DNA of 64,000 nt from Riemerella anatipestifer ATCC 11845 = DSM 15868 (GCF_000252855.1 NC_017045.1:1674001-1738000); one strand, 5' to 3'; positions 1 through 9,626 are shown, numbered from the stretch's first letter. Translations and numbers: made by a program. Notes: generated from the sequence alone by a model not told the origin.

Positions 1-1
1 T

Positions 2-559
2 AGAAATACTATAGAGCTGACTGAACTATGTATTGGAATTCTTGGCGATGAAGAATTTTATAATTTTTTCAAAAAAGAAAACAATGTAAATCATCCAACT
101 AAAAATTATCAAACTCTAAAATTTGATGTAATAAAGAAAGTTTCGAATAAAATAATCACTCAAATAAAAAATCTTCCCAATAACAATATGAATAACGAAT
201 TATGGGATGAATATTTAAAAATGAGAAATGAATATTATGATGATACATCAAAACACACTCATTCAAATTTCTTTAATTTAATGCTAAATAGTCATGTTCC
301 TTTAAAAAATAATGAACAACTAGGTTTATCTGATTTGATAATTCATAATCTTAATGGAATAATTAGTGTAAAAACTGACGAAAATATTGATCAAGTTTTT
401 TTGTACGATTCGATTTCTTATATGATTTTGGTAATTTTGATAATTGATAAACATAAATTAAATTTTAACAAATTAGATGTTAAAAAAGATTATCTAGCTA
501 TTTTAACAGGGAATAATTGGGAGTTATTGAGATATAGAGAAAGGAAAAACTACACCTAA
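2..559 (+). CDS. Hypothetical protein, 5'-truncated by window edge
   Basis: The reading frame is open from the first bases of the window through an internal ATG at 188 to a TAA at 557-559, so this is the C-terminal part (about 185 residues) of a gene starting outside the window. The product is AT-rich in codon use and rich in Asn, Lys and Ile. It has a Lys-His-Thr-His-Ser stretch followed by hydrophobic helices near its middle. Such a His/Ser pair in a helical protein resembles DUF5677-type proteins, but this is only an impression. No transmembrane topology or catalytic motif is clear. The base composition is more AT-rich than the housekeeping genes downstream, which would fit an accessory gene. 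Confidence 0.6.
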   Translation, partial: RNTIELTELCIGILGDEEFYNFFKKENNVNHPTKNYQTLKFDVIKKVSNKIITQIKNLPNNNMNNELWDEYLKMRNEYYDDTSKHTHSNFFNLMLNSHVPLKNNEQLGLSDLIIHNLNGIISVKTDENIDQVFLYDSISYMILVILIIDKHKLNFNKLDVKKDYLAILTGNNWELLRYRERKNYT

Positions 560-643
560 CATAGTATTTACAAAAGGCAGGATTCGGGAATAATAGAAAT
601 TTAGTAATATTTAATTACAAAAATACTTTTCTAGAATGATAAA

Positions 644-1129
644 TCACTCTATTTTTTCTCGCATTTTTTCAATCCATTTAAAAGTGGCGGGGCAGATTTC
701 TATGTTTTTAATTGTGAGATGGTTGATTTGGTAAATCTTCTTTCTGTCTGTATGGGGAAACTCTCGGCAGGCTTTGGGGCGTACTTCATAAATCATACAA
801 GTATTATCAGAGAACAAAAACGGGCAAGGCAATTGCTGTAATACCCAATCATTATCTTCGTCTATCCTTAGATATTTTTCTTCAAACTGAGTAGGTTTTA
901 GTTTTAAAAATTTGGAAATTCGCTCTATATCTTGTGTCGTAAAAAGAGGACCTGTGGTTTTACAACAGTTGGCACAAGACAGACAATCTATCTCATCAAA
1001 TACTTCATCGTGAATTTCTTGAGTAAGATAATCTAAATTTTTAGGTGGTTTTTTCTTAAGTTTATCCAAGAATTTTTTATGTTCTTTATGTTTCTGTTGA
1101 GCATGTTGTCTGTTAAGTTCCAAATCCAT
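644..1129 (-). CDS. YkgJ-family cysteine cluster protein
   Basis: A 161-residue protein with the cysteine pattern of the YkgJ/UPF0153 putative zinc- or iron-binding family: C49, C52, C55 and C56 (C-x2-C-x2-CC), then C102, C111 and C121, and a last C146. The family is thought to bind a metal or an Fe-S cluster, but its role is not established. The N-terminal 45 residues are Lys-rich and helical. The start ATG lies about five bases downstream of a TAAATTTG box (minus strand, 1134-1141), so the mRNA is probably leaderless or nearly so. It stands alone on the minus strand, separated from katG by a structured element. Confidence 0.8.
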   Translation of the reverse strand: MDLELNRQHAQQKHKEHKKFLDKLKKKPPKNLDYLTQEIHDEVFDEIDCLSCANCCKTTGPLFTTQDIERISKFLKLKPTQFEEKYLRIDEDNDWVLQQLPCPFLFSDNTCMIYEVRPKACREFPHTDRKKIYQINHLTIKNIEICPATFKWIEKMREKIE

Positions 1130-1133
1130 AGTG

Positions 1134-1141
1134 CAAATTTA
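1134..1141 (-). promoter_or_regulatory. -7 promoter box of the YkgJ-family gene
   Basis: TAAATTTG on the minus strand matches the Bacteroidota -7 consensus TAnnTTTG and sits immediately before the ATG. It explains why no ribosome binding site is visible. The -33 TTG is not obvious. Confidence 0.5.
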
Positions 1142-1257
1142 GTGAAATCTTATTGTTTGATTTTTTTGTATGGTTTATACCTTTTCAAGTTATTTAGATT
1201 TTTATATTGAATTGGTCGGATTACTAATAATAGCAGGGAATTTTTTTGGTGTTTTTA

Positions 1258-1395
1258 TTGCGTGAGGGATAGAGGCGGTATCCTTTTTCTTTTTTAGGTT
1301 CGGGATTTGGTGTTGGAGAAAAAGATATAGCCGAAAGCCCGACGGCGAGGCACTAGCTTTGGGATTGGGGAGCCGGCACGCTCTAATCATCGCAC
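1258..1395 (+). ncRNA. Structured intergenic element resembling the Flavo-1 RNA motif
   Basis: The segment begins with GCGTGAGGGATAGAGGCGG and continues into a long hairpin: the arm around 1274-1290 (GGCGGTATC followed by CTTTTTCT) pairs with the arm around 1315-1332 (AGAAAAAG followed by ATATAGCC). It is followed by AAAGCCCGAC and a GC-rich 3' stem ending near GAGCCGGC. From memory, this arrangement is characteristic of a repeated structured element in flavobacterial intergenic regions that I believe is the Flavo-1 motif. No convincing ORF covers it. It lies between two minus-strand genes and just beyond the katG terminator. A covariance-model search would settle the identity. Confidence 0.5.
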
Positions 1396-1434
1396 AAAAA
1401 AATACCCCTTTATTCGTGATGAGTAAAGGGGTAT
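1396..1434 (-). terminator. Rho-independent terminator of katG
   Basis: ATACCCCTTTA (1402-1412) and TAAAGGGGTAT (1424-1434) form an 11-bp perfect stem. On the minus strand it is followed by a run of T, 20 bp after the katG stop codon. Confidence 0.85.
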
Positions 1435-1453
1435 TGCTGTTAAAAAAATTTTA

Positions 1454-3700
<2,247 letters not shown>

Positions 3701-3709
3701 TTATTGATG

Positions 3710-3717
3710 CAAAGGTA
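3710..3717 (-). promoter_or_regulatory. -7 promoter box of katG
   Basis: TACCTTTG on the minus strand, 34 bases before the katG ATG. A possible -33 TTG (CAA on the plus strand at 3742-3744) is 24 bases away. The dps gene uses the same box sequence. Confidence 0.6.
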
Positions 3718-3779
3718 ACGGAATATTTTAATTTGTAAAAACAATTAAATTTATAACGATGATAGATTTTATAAATTAA

Positions 3780-3796
3780 ACTATAACTTCTATAGT
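3780..3796. promoter_or_regulatory. Candidate OxyR-type operator upstream of katG
   Basis: ACTATA-ACTTC-TATAGT is a perfect 6+6 palindrome containing CTAT-N7-ATAG, the central half-site spacing of the OxyR consensus known from Enterobacteria. It lies about 62 bp upstream of the katG -7 box. Only two of the four ATAG/CTAT elements are present, so the call is tentative. Confidence 0.4.
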
Positions 3797-3872
3797 AATA
3801 CAAGAATTGAGCCTTTTTTGTGGTTTTCTAAACTTATTCTATATTTATCCATGATTAAAATAAAGAGATACA

Positions 3873-4391
3873 ATGTTGGTAATTGCAATAAAAAAAGTAA
3901 AGACTAATGAGGTTGAGCTTCTGCAACAGATAAGTAAAACTACTTTCTATGAGACTTTTGCTGCGGATAATACTCCAGAGAATATGCAAAAGTATTTAGA
4001 TGAGGCTTTTTCTGTAAAGTGCCTTAGAGAGGAGTTGCAAGATGAGTTTTCGGAGTTTTATTTTGCTAGAGTTGATGGGGTGTTAGCGGGGTATCTTAAG
4101 CTTAATTTTGGTGTTTCGCAAACGGAGTTGAAAGACCCTAAAGCTATTGAGATAGAGCGTATCTATGTACTGAAAGCCTTCCAAGGCAAAAGGGTAGGGC
4201 AAGCCCTCTACGAACATGCTCTCCAACTGGCTAGAGATAGAGGGGTAGATTATATTTGGCTAGGGGTATGGGAACAGAACCATAAAGCCATTCGTTTTTA
4301 TGAGAAAAATGGCTTCGTGGCGTTTGACAAGCATCTATTTATGTTGGGAGATGACCCTCAAACAGATATTATGATGAAGCTGAAATTATAA
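3873..4391 (+). CDS. GNAT N-acetyltransferase, PaiA-like
   Basis: A 172-residue GCN5-related acetyltransferase. Its layout closely follows Bacillus PaiA, a spermidine/spermine N1-acetyltransferase: an N-terminal TFYETFAADNTPENM segment, a central IEIERIYVLKAFQGKRVGQAL acetyl-CoA-binding region (about 91-111) in which the Q-G-K-R-V-G turn holds the pyrophosphate, then IWLGVWEQN and FYEKNGF. Polyamine or a related amine is the likely acceptor; this is inferred from family resemblance. The gene is convergent with the rRNA methyltransferase gene, three bases apart, with no terminator between them. Confidence 0.8.
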   Translation: MLVIAIKKVKTNEVELLQQISKTTFYETFAADNTPENMQKYLDEAFSVKCLREELQDEFSEFYFARVDGVLAGYLKLNFGVSQTELKDPKAIEIERIYVLKAFQGKRVGQALYEHALQLARDRGVDYIWLGVWEQNHKAIRFYEKNGFVAFDKHLFMLGDDPQTDIMMKLKL

Positions 4392-4394
4392 AAG

Positions 4395-5168
4395 CTACAA
4401 CCGCTGTCTTAAAATTTCGTAACAACTCACTGCTACGGCATTACTTAGGTTGAGGGAGTCTATTGTCCCTGCCATAGGCACGAGAATATTTTCTGCCTTG
4501 CCTTTCCAAAAATCACTAATCCCAGAGTGTTCTGTCCCGAAAATTAAAGCGGTTTTGGTTTTAAAATCTTTTTGATGGATTAGCTGGGCGTCTTCGCTCA
4601 TAAAAGTGGTGTAAACCTTAAAATGGTGTTTCTTTAAAAATGCTAAAGTACTCTGGTTATCTGCTTGAAAAATATTCATACCAAATAAACAACCTACACT
4701 AGACCTGATGACATTTGGGTTGTAAAAATCTACCTTAGGGTCGGTAACAATAAGGGCGTCTATGCCAAACGCTTCACAGCTTCTAAGTATAGCCCCAAGG
4801 TTGCCTGGTTTTTCTATGCTTTCTACAATGATGACCGAAGCATTTTCGGACGGAATAAAATGGTCTAAGTGGTTTTGTGGTGTTTTGTAAACACCGATAA
4901 TCCCTTCGGTAGTGCCTCTATAAGCGATTTTTTGGTATATCTTATCTGTAATGTAATAGATTTTTGCATTAGTGGGTAGTTCTGCAGAGAAAATACTCTC
5001 ACAGATGTAAAACTCTAGGGCTTCGTTGCCAAAAGTTAAGGCTCTCTGATTTTCCTGCACACCTTCTACGATGAAAACGCCCTGCTTCTTTCTAAACCTA
5101 TTATCGGTGGCTAATCGGTTGAGGTGTTTTATTTTATCGTTCTGTAAACTTTCTATGATTGTTTTCAT
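4395..5168 (-). CDS. TrmH/SpoU-family RNA 2'-O-methyltransferase
   Basis: A 257-residue SPOUT-class methyltransferase that would methylate a ribose 2'-OH in rRNA or tRNA using SAM. An N-terminal substrate-binding domain (about 1-105, with IKHLNRLATDNRFRKKQGVF) precedes the trefoil-knot domain with motif 1 (GNLGAILRSCEAFG, 122-135), motif 2 (FGTEHSGIS, 210-218) and motif 3 (SLNLSNAVAVSCYE, 238-251). The arrangement matches the RlmB/TsnR-like subgroup; the exact target nucleotide cannot be read from sequence. It lies six bases downstream of rmuC on the same strand and is probably cotranscribed with it. Confidence 0.88.
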   Translation of the reverse strand: MKTIIESLQNDKIKHLNRLATDNRFRKKQGVFIVEGVQENQRALTFGNEALEFYICESIFSAELPTNAKIYYITDKIYQKIAYRGTTEGIIGVYKTPQNHLDHFIPSENASVIIVESIEKPGNLGAILRSCEAFGIDALIVTDPKVDFYNPNVIRSSVGCLFGMNIFQADNQSTLAFLKKHHFKVYTTFMSEDAQLIHQKDFKTKTALIFGTEHSGISDFWKGKAENILVPMAGTIDSLNLSNAVAVSCYEILRQRL

Positions 5169-5174
5169 TTTTGG

Positions 5175-6662
5175 CTAGTCTTTTTCGCTGTCGTCTATTA
5201 GACCTTGTGCAAGGGTCTTTTTGGTTTTTACGCCTAACTCTTTTAGTTTTTCGGTTTGTTTCACAAGGTTATCTCTGCCCGAAGTAAGTTGCCCAAAGGC
5301 ATCGTTATAGGCAGATTTAGCATTGTCTATATTTTTGCCTACTTTCTCTAGATTTTCTACAAATCCTACAAACTTATCATAAAGTTTAGCCCCTCTCTCG
5401 GCGATAGCCATTGCGTTTTGGTTTTGATATTCTCGTTTCCAAAGGTCGGCAATCAGCTTTAGTGAGGTGATAAGGTTGCTTGGGTTGAGGAGTAATATTC
5501 GCCTATCGTAAGCAAAGCTCCAAAGGTTAGGGTCGGCTTGCATAGCGGCAATATAGGCGGGTTCGCTAGGGATAAACATCATGACAAAATCTAGCGATTT
5601 ACCATAATCATCATAGGCTTTATGAGATAATTCTACAATGTGATTTTTAACCGAACTAAGGTGTTTGTTGAGGTTGATGTCGTAGAGGTCGGCATCGGTT
5701 TCGTCTATTAAATCTGTAAAGGCGGTAAGTGATACCTTAGAATCTATGATGACGGTACGCTGGTCAGGATATTTTACCACAGCGTCAGGACGCATTTTCT
5801 TACCCGAAAACTCGGAGTAAAGAGCTTTGTTATCCTCATTTTTAAGCTCGTGTTCTAGGAAGTATTCTCTGTTTTTTACCAAACCAGATTTCTCTAAGAT
5901 GCTTTCTAGTATCATCTCGCCCCATCTGCCCTGTGTTTTAGCTTCACCCTTTAAAGCACGGGTTAGTTTTTTGGCGTCTTCGGAAATTTGTTGGTTGAGT
6001 TCTGCCAATTCTTTTACCTTTGCTCCTAGAGAAAAGCGTTCTTTAGCCTCTTTATCATAGGTTTCGTGTACGGTGTTTTTGAGTTCCGTAATTTTCTCTT
6101 GGAAAGGCTTTAATATATGTCCTAAATTTTCTTTGTTGAGGGAAGTGAATTTTTCGGTTTTCTCCTCTAAAATTTTATTAGCAATGTTTTCAAACTGAAG
6201 TTTTGTGGCTTCTTGTAGCTCTTGTATTTCCTTTTTCTGATTGACTAATGATTGTTCTAGGGTTTCATTTTTGGCAGAAAGTTCACTTATTTTAGCATAA
6301 TAATGCTGATTTTTCTCCTGTAGTTGAGTGAGGTTGAGTGTTTGAGTTTGTAGTTGGGTTTTTAGTTCTTCCACTTGGCTATGAGCTGTTTCTAGCGTAG
6401 CCGAAGTTTTGGATAAAGAATCTTTAAGGCTTTCATTTTCTGTGGTTTTTGCTTTATAGTGTTCTTTTTCCAAATTCAGACTTTGCTCTAAATCTTTAGT
6501 TTTTGAAATCCAATTTTTAAGGTCGGTTTCATTAGCTATAAAATTACGGTTAAGCTCGTCATAGGTTGTTCTAGAAATGGTGTTTGATTTACCAAAAAAG
6601 TAAACCATAACCCCACCTATCACTCCTCCAAAAATAAAAATGATGATAAAGTATAAAGTCAT
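5175..6662 (-). CDS. rmuC: DNA recombination protein RmuC
   Basis: A 495-residue RmuC-family protein. A hydrophobic membrane anchor (residues 1-22) is followed by a long coiled coil (about 30-165, heavy in Glu, Lys and Gln) and the RmuC nuclease-like domain (about 190-470). Recognisable stretches include GRWGEMILESILEKSG, RPDAVVKYPDQRTVIIDSKVSL and VMMFIPSEPAYIAAM. RmuC limits inversion at short inverted repeats in Escherichia coli; the biochemical mechanism is not well established. The product is expected to be membrane-tethered with the catalytic domain in the cytoplasm. It is probably the first gene of a two-gene unit with the downstream RNA methyltransferase. Confidence 0.92.
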   Translation of the reverse strand: MTLYFIIIFIFGGVIGGVMVYFFGKSNTISRTTYDELNRNFIANETDLKNWISKTKDLEQSLNLEKEHYKAKTTENESLKDSLSKTSATLETAHSQVEELKTQLQTQTLNLTQLQEKNQHYYAKISELSAKNETLEQSLVNQKKEIQELQEATKLQFENIANKILEEKTEKFTSLNKENLGHILKPFQEKITELKNTVHETYDKEAKERFSLGAKVKELAELNQQISEDAKKLTRALKGEAKTQGRWGEMILESILEKSGLVKNREYFLEHELKNEDNKALYSEFSGKKMRPDAVVKYPDQRTVIIDSKVSLTAFTDLIDETDADLYDINLNKHLSSVKNHIVELSHKAYDDYGKSLDFVMMFIPSEPAYIAAMQADPNLWSFAYDRRILLLNPSNLITSLKLIADLWKREYQNQNAMAIAERGAKLYDKFVGFVENLEKVGKNIDNAKSAYNDAFGQLTSGRDNLVKQTEKLKELGVKTKKTLAQGLIDDSEKD

Positions 6663-6715
6663 CTAATTAATCTAAATTTTATATAATTTGTACTACAAAC
6701 GGTCTTTTCTGAAAG

Positions 6716-7885
6716 TTATATTCTAAGTACTTCTTTTGCGAGTTCTATCATTTTAGGCTCTCCTGTGTATTTGCCTCTTTCATCGGAAAGTTTTACTGTA
6801 GGAATCCAGTCGCCGTTAGGGGCTTGTACGCCTATGAGCTTCATCACGATGTTCATTGGTTTGAGTCCGACATCATTAGTAAGATTGGTGCCTATACCAA
6901 AAGAGATGCCTATAGTGCCGCGAGTTGCTTTGGTTATTTCTTCTACTTTTTCAAGGTTTAAACCATCGGAGAAAATGATGTATTTAAAGTTAGGATTGAT
7001 GCCAAAACCTTCGTAATGCTCTATGGTTTTTTTTGCAAATTCTATTGGGTCTCCGCTGTCGTGGCGAACGCCGTCAAAAAGTTTAGCGAACTTCTTATCA
7101 AATTGGCGGAAGAAAACTTCTGTAGTATAAGTGTCCGAAAGGGCAACTCCTAAATCACCACGATAAACATCTACCCAATGTTCTAATGCGAGTTGGTTTG
7201 CCATTTTGAAACCATATTCTGCGGCGTGGAACATAAACCATTCGTGGGCGTGGGTGCCGATAGGTTTTACACCATATTTCATAGCAAAATGAACATTAGA
7301 AGTTCCGATAAACTGACCTTTTTCTTCCATAAGAGCCTCCATTACTAATTGGTGGACTTTGTAAGAGTGGCGTCTTCTGGTTCCAAATTCAGCAAAGGTA
7401 ACGCCTAGTTCGTTAAGTTTTTTAGACTTTTCTACGGTATTTTGCACAACGGTTTCATTGGAATCTCGCTCCATTTTGTTCATTCGGTAATGGAGTTCAG
7501 AAATGAGTGCCAAAAGTGGAACTTCCCATAATATGGTACGATACCAAAGCCCTTCTACACTTACTTTAATATCATTGCCTTCTTGTACGATTTTAACTTC
7601 GGAGGGGTCGTAATGGTAGCCTTCTAAAAAGTCTAGGTAAGGTAAGGCTAAGTAAGGACAGGTTTCTTGTAAGTATAGTTTTTCTTCTTTGGTGAGTTTT
7701 AGCTCTGCCATAGAATTTACCGCTTTTCTAAGCTCGTCAGCAAAGCCTTCAGGGAAAAAATGTTTCCCACGGTTGATAAATTCGTATTTTACTCTGGCGG
7801 TAGGAAATAATTTCACTACGGCGTTTTGCATGGTTATTTTATAGAAATCGTTGTCTATGATAGACTTTAGACGTACTTCTGGCAT
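6716..7885 (-). CDS. pncB: Nicotinate phosphoribosyltransferase
   Basis: A 389-residue NAPRTase that joins nicotinate to PRPP, with ATP hydrolysis, to give nicotinate mononucleotide in the NAD salvage (Preiss-Handler) pathway. Typical motifs are FAEFGTRRRHSY, IGTSNVHFAMKYGV, GTHAHEWFM (whose His is phosphorylated in the family), GVRHDSGDP and FSDGLNLE. The length fits the short bacterial PncB form. A TATTTTTG box on the minus strand (7908-7915) precedes the ATG by about 20 bases, giving a very short leader. No partner gene for NAD synthesis is adjacent. Confidence 0.96.
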   Translation of the reverse strand: MPEVRLKSIIDNDFYKITMQNAVVKLFPTARVKYEFINRGKHFFPEGFADELRKAVNSMAELKLTKEEKLYLQETCPYLALPYLDFLEGYHYDPSEVKIVQEGNDIKVSVEGLWYRTILWEVPLLALISELHYRMNKMERDSNETVVQNTVEKSKKLNELGVTFAEFGTRRRHSYKVHQLVMEALMEEKGQFIGTSNVHFAMKYGVKPIGTHAHEWFMFHAAEYGFKMANQLALEHWVDVYRGDLGVALSDTYTTEVFFRQFDKKFAKLFDGVRHDSGDPIEFAKKTIEHYEGFGINPNFKYIIFSDGLNLEKVEEITKATRGTIGISFGIGTNLTNDVGLKPMNIVMKLIGVQAPNGDWIPTVKLSDERGKYTGEPKMIELAKEVLRI

Positions 7886-7938
7886 AATACTTCTGGTTTA
7901 TATGCAACAAAAATAGGGTTTTTTGTGAGAATGGAGAT

Positions 7939-7975
7939 AAAAAAGAGGCTACCCTGTAAAGGATAGCCTCTTTTT
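7939..7975 (-). terminator. Terminator of dps
   Basis: GAGGCTA (7945-7951) pairs with TAGCCTC (7964-7970), with A and T runs on either side, about 25 bases past the dps stop. Confidence 0.8.
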
Positions 7976-7996
7976 AGTTTGTTTTGAGTGATGGTA

Positions 7997-8473
7997 TTAC
8001 TTGTCTAAGAAAGCATTATACATCCAAACTTCTTTTTCTTGCTCTTTGATGTAGTCGCTCATTTGAGAATTAGTGCCTTCATCACCCGCCTCTCCTGCAA
8101 TTTCTAAGATTTCTCTTTGTAGGTCAATTACTATCTTGAAGGCTTCTAGAATTTGTTCTACGCATTTGTTTCCGTCGGTTACTTCTTTGCTTTCCTTTAT
8201 AGAAGAAACCTTTAAATAATCCGAATAATTATGGTTAGGGGTAGCACCTAGTGTTAAAATTCTTTCCGCAATTTCGTCTATTTTAAGAACTAAAGAATCG
8301 TAGAGTTCTTCAAATTTAGGATGGAGCGTGAAGAAGTCAGCTCCTTTGATATTCCAATGAGCTCCTCTCGTATTTTGATAAAAAATAGAGTAGTTAGCTA
8401 ATAGTATATTTAGTTTTTCAGTGATGTTTTGGCAATCAGATTCTTTTAAGCCTATAATTTTAGAATTTTTCAT
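7997..8473 (-). CDS. dps: Dps-family ferritin-like DNA-protecting protein
   Basis: A mini-ferritin that oxidises Fe(II) with peroxide and stores the iron in a dodecamer, protecting DNA. The start is set at the ATG at 8471-8473 (158 residues, the normal family length). The frame is open further upstream to a TTG, but that TTG is part of the TACCTTTG promoter box. Ferroxidase-site features are visible: the early helix with RGAHWNIKGADFF and the LHPKFEELYDSLVLKIDEIAERI stretch supplying His, Asp and Glu ligands, with HNYSDYL and GDEGT farther on. An OxyR-like operator lies upstream and a strong terminator follows. Confidence 0.93.
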   Translation of the reverse strand: MKNSKIIGLKESDCQNITEKLNILLANYSIFYQNTRGAHWNIKGADFFTLHPKFEELYDSLVLKIDEIAERILTLGATPNHNYSDYLKVSSIKESKEVTDGNKCVEQILEAFKIVIDLQREILEIAGEAGDEGTNSQMSDYIKEQEKEVWMYNAFLDK

Positions 8474-8500
8474 AATTAATTTTATTAAATGTTGATGGTG

Positions 8501-8508
8501 CAAAGGTA
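8501..8508 (-). promoter_or_regulatory. -7 promoter box of dps
   Basis: TACCTTTG on the minus strand, identical to the katG box, 27 bases before the chosen dps ATG. It rules out the upstream TTG as a start codon. Confidence 0.65.
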
Positions 8509-8535
8509 AGCTATATTACTATTTATCTTATGAAT

Positions 8536-8567
8536 ACTATGATAGTAAAAAACTATTGAGGTAATAG
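8536..8567. promoter_or_regulatory. Candidate OxyR operator upstream of dps
   Basis: ATAG (8542-8545), CTAT (8553-8556) and ATAG (8564-8567) are each separated by exactly seven bases, giving three of the four elements of the classical OxyR consensus ATAG-N7-CTAT-N7-ATAG-N7-CTAT. A perfect ACTATGATAGT palindrome (8536-8546) overlaps the first element. The site begins 28 bp upstream of the dps -7 box, a sensible place for an activator. Confidence 0.5.
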
Positions 8568-8643
8568 AGGGGGATTGTGGTTTGAATGTGATTTACAAAA
8601 AGCACTTGATAAATATGGCGTTCAAGTAGTTGTATTAAAATAA
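8560..8643 (+). pseudogene. Possible C-terminal gene remnant
   Basis: A short frame bounded by a TGA at 8557 and a TAA at 8641 encodes about 27 residues with protein-like composition (LWFECDLQKALDKYGVQVVV near the end). It has no ATG and no ribosome binding site, and it overlaps the OxyR-like site. It could be the tail of a lost gene or chance. I do not recognise a family. Confidence 0.2.
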
Positions 8644-8675
8644 TTTTGCTAATTGAAAAATACTTGTTACATTTG
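8644..8675 (+). promoter_or_regulatory. Promoter of the TTCC-repeat transcript
   Basis: TTTTG (8644-8648), a 19-base spacer and TACATTTG (8668-8675) match the Bacteroidota promoter consensus very well. Transcription would begin near 8682, at a small hairpin (CCATT...AATGG, 8678-8693). Confidence 0.7.
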
Positions 8676-8705
8676 TGCCATTCTTTGTAATGGAGCGAAA
8701 TAAAG

Positions 8706-8807
8706 ATGGAAAATGATAAATATCAGGTCAAAATATTTGTTTATGTGGGGTATATTTTGTACTTCCTTCCTTCCTTCCTTCCTTCCTTCCTTCCTTCCTT
8801 CCTTTAA
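8706..8807 (+). other. Small ORF interrupted by the TTCC repeat
   Basis: An ATG 24 bases after the predicted start of transcription opens a 33-codon frame whose second half is the tetranucleotide repeat, read as a Phe-Leu-Pro-Ser periodicity. With ten repeat units it stops at TAA 8805-8807. With eight or eleven units the frame would remain open to TAA 9008-9010, about 100 residues, ending just before the ATG of the next gene. The strong terminator inside that longer frame argues against it being a real protein. It may equally be a small non-coding RNA. Confidence 0.25.
8762..8805 (+). repeat. Tetranucleotide microsatellite (TTCC)10
   Basis: Ten perfect, uninterrupted TTCC units run from 8763 to 8802, flanked by C and TTT. 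Perfect tetranucleotide tracts of this length are unusual in bacterial chromosomes and are classic substrates of slipped-strand mispairing. It lies between a good promoter and a good terminator. Confidence 0.98.
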
Positions 8808-8830
8808 ATAAAGGTTTAAATTCTGAAGAT

Positions 8831-8876
8831 AAAAAAGGCTGGTTGTCCCGTGGTAGTGGGACGACCAGCCTTTTTT
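8831..8876. terminator. Strong bidirectional terminator
   Basis: GGCTGGTTGTCCC (8837-8849) pairs with GGGACGACCAGCC (8858-8870) over 13 bp with one G-U, flanked by A6 and T6. It closes the roughly 195-base TTCC-repeat transcript. Confidence 0.9.
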
Positions 8877-9014
8877 ATAATTTTCATCATTACTCTCATT
8901 TCGTTTTTAGCAAATATTTTGTGGCGTTTGGAGGCTTCTTGTGGCTTATAATGGGGCAAGGAGAGAGGTTTCTTTTCCTATCCAAAAATTTTAAATGTAT
9001 AAAAATATAATCCT

Positions 9015-9503
9015 ATGGTTTCTAACTTGAATAACAAACACCTTACTGATGAACAAATGAAAGCCATAAACGATGAAATGGCGGCTTTAGAACAAGTTCT
9101 ATCACCAATAAATATTAACCTTACTTCCGAAGACCGTAATAGATACGGAAGAGTGAATGAACAAAATAAACTGTTCATCAATAAAGTGGCAGATTTTGCA
9201 CAGGCTCAGCCCAATTTGAGAGTACCAGATGTGGACTGGGAAGAGTTTTTCAGAGATATGAAAACTCGTAGTTTCCTTGAGACACTTTATAATAGGCTTA
9301 CGGCTTTACAACAAAAAGTGCAGAATACTAAAATCTTGCACGATTATGATAACTACCAAGATGCTTTAGCAGATTATGCTTACACCAATTATAAAGCAGG
9401 GTCTAAATCCGTAGGTTACGAAACAAAACAAAAAGAATTAAAGCAGTTTTTTTCTCGTTCTCGTAGAAAACAAAACGAAGATGGGGAAACAAAGAGTGAG
9501 TGA
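9015..9503 (+). CDS. Hypothetical helical protein with in-frame continuation past TGA
   Basis: A 162-residue protein of unknown function, mostly amphipathic helices, highly charged, with no signal peptide or membrane segment and a basic C-terminus (FSRSRRKQ). After its TGA (9501-9503) the same frame stays open for 40 more codons, to TAA 9624-9626, with a natural-looking acidic composition (LEDLFDEIYHLND, DYFDKKYNLNG). The ancestral protein may therefore have been about 202 residues, shortened by a nonsense change. No clear promoter box was found ahead of it. It is not recognised. Confidence 0.6.
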   Translation: MVSNLNNKHLTDEQMKAINDEMAALEQVLSPININLTSEDRNRYGRVNEQNKLFINKVADFAQAQPNLRVPDVDWEEFFRDMKTRSFLETLYNRLTALQQKVQNTKILHDYDNYQDALADYAYTNYKAGSKSVGYETKQKELKQFFSRSRRKQNEDGETKSE

Positions 9504-9626
9504 TGTTATCTGGAAGACCTTTTTGATGAAATCTATCACCTAAATGATAATACAGAAGACTATTTTGATAAAAAATATAACCTAAATGGTATTATGAAAT
9601 CCGAAAAAACAGATACGAATAACTAA

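Noticed and set aside
9504-9626. A separate small gene after the 162-residue protein
   Set aside because: It has no start codon of its own in the first 90 bases. It is in the same frame as the gene before, so an in-frame stop is the better reading.
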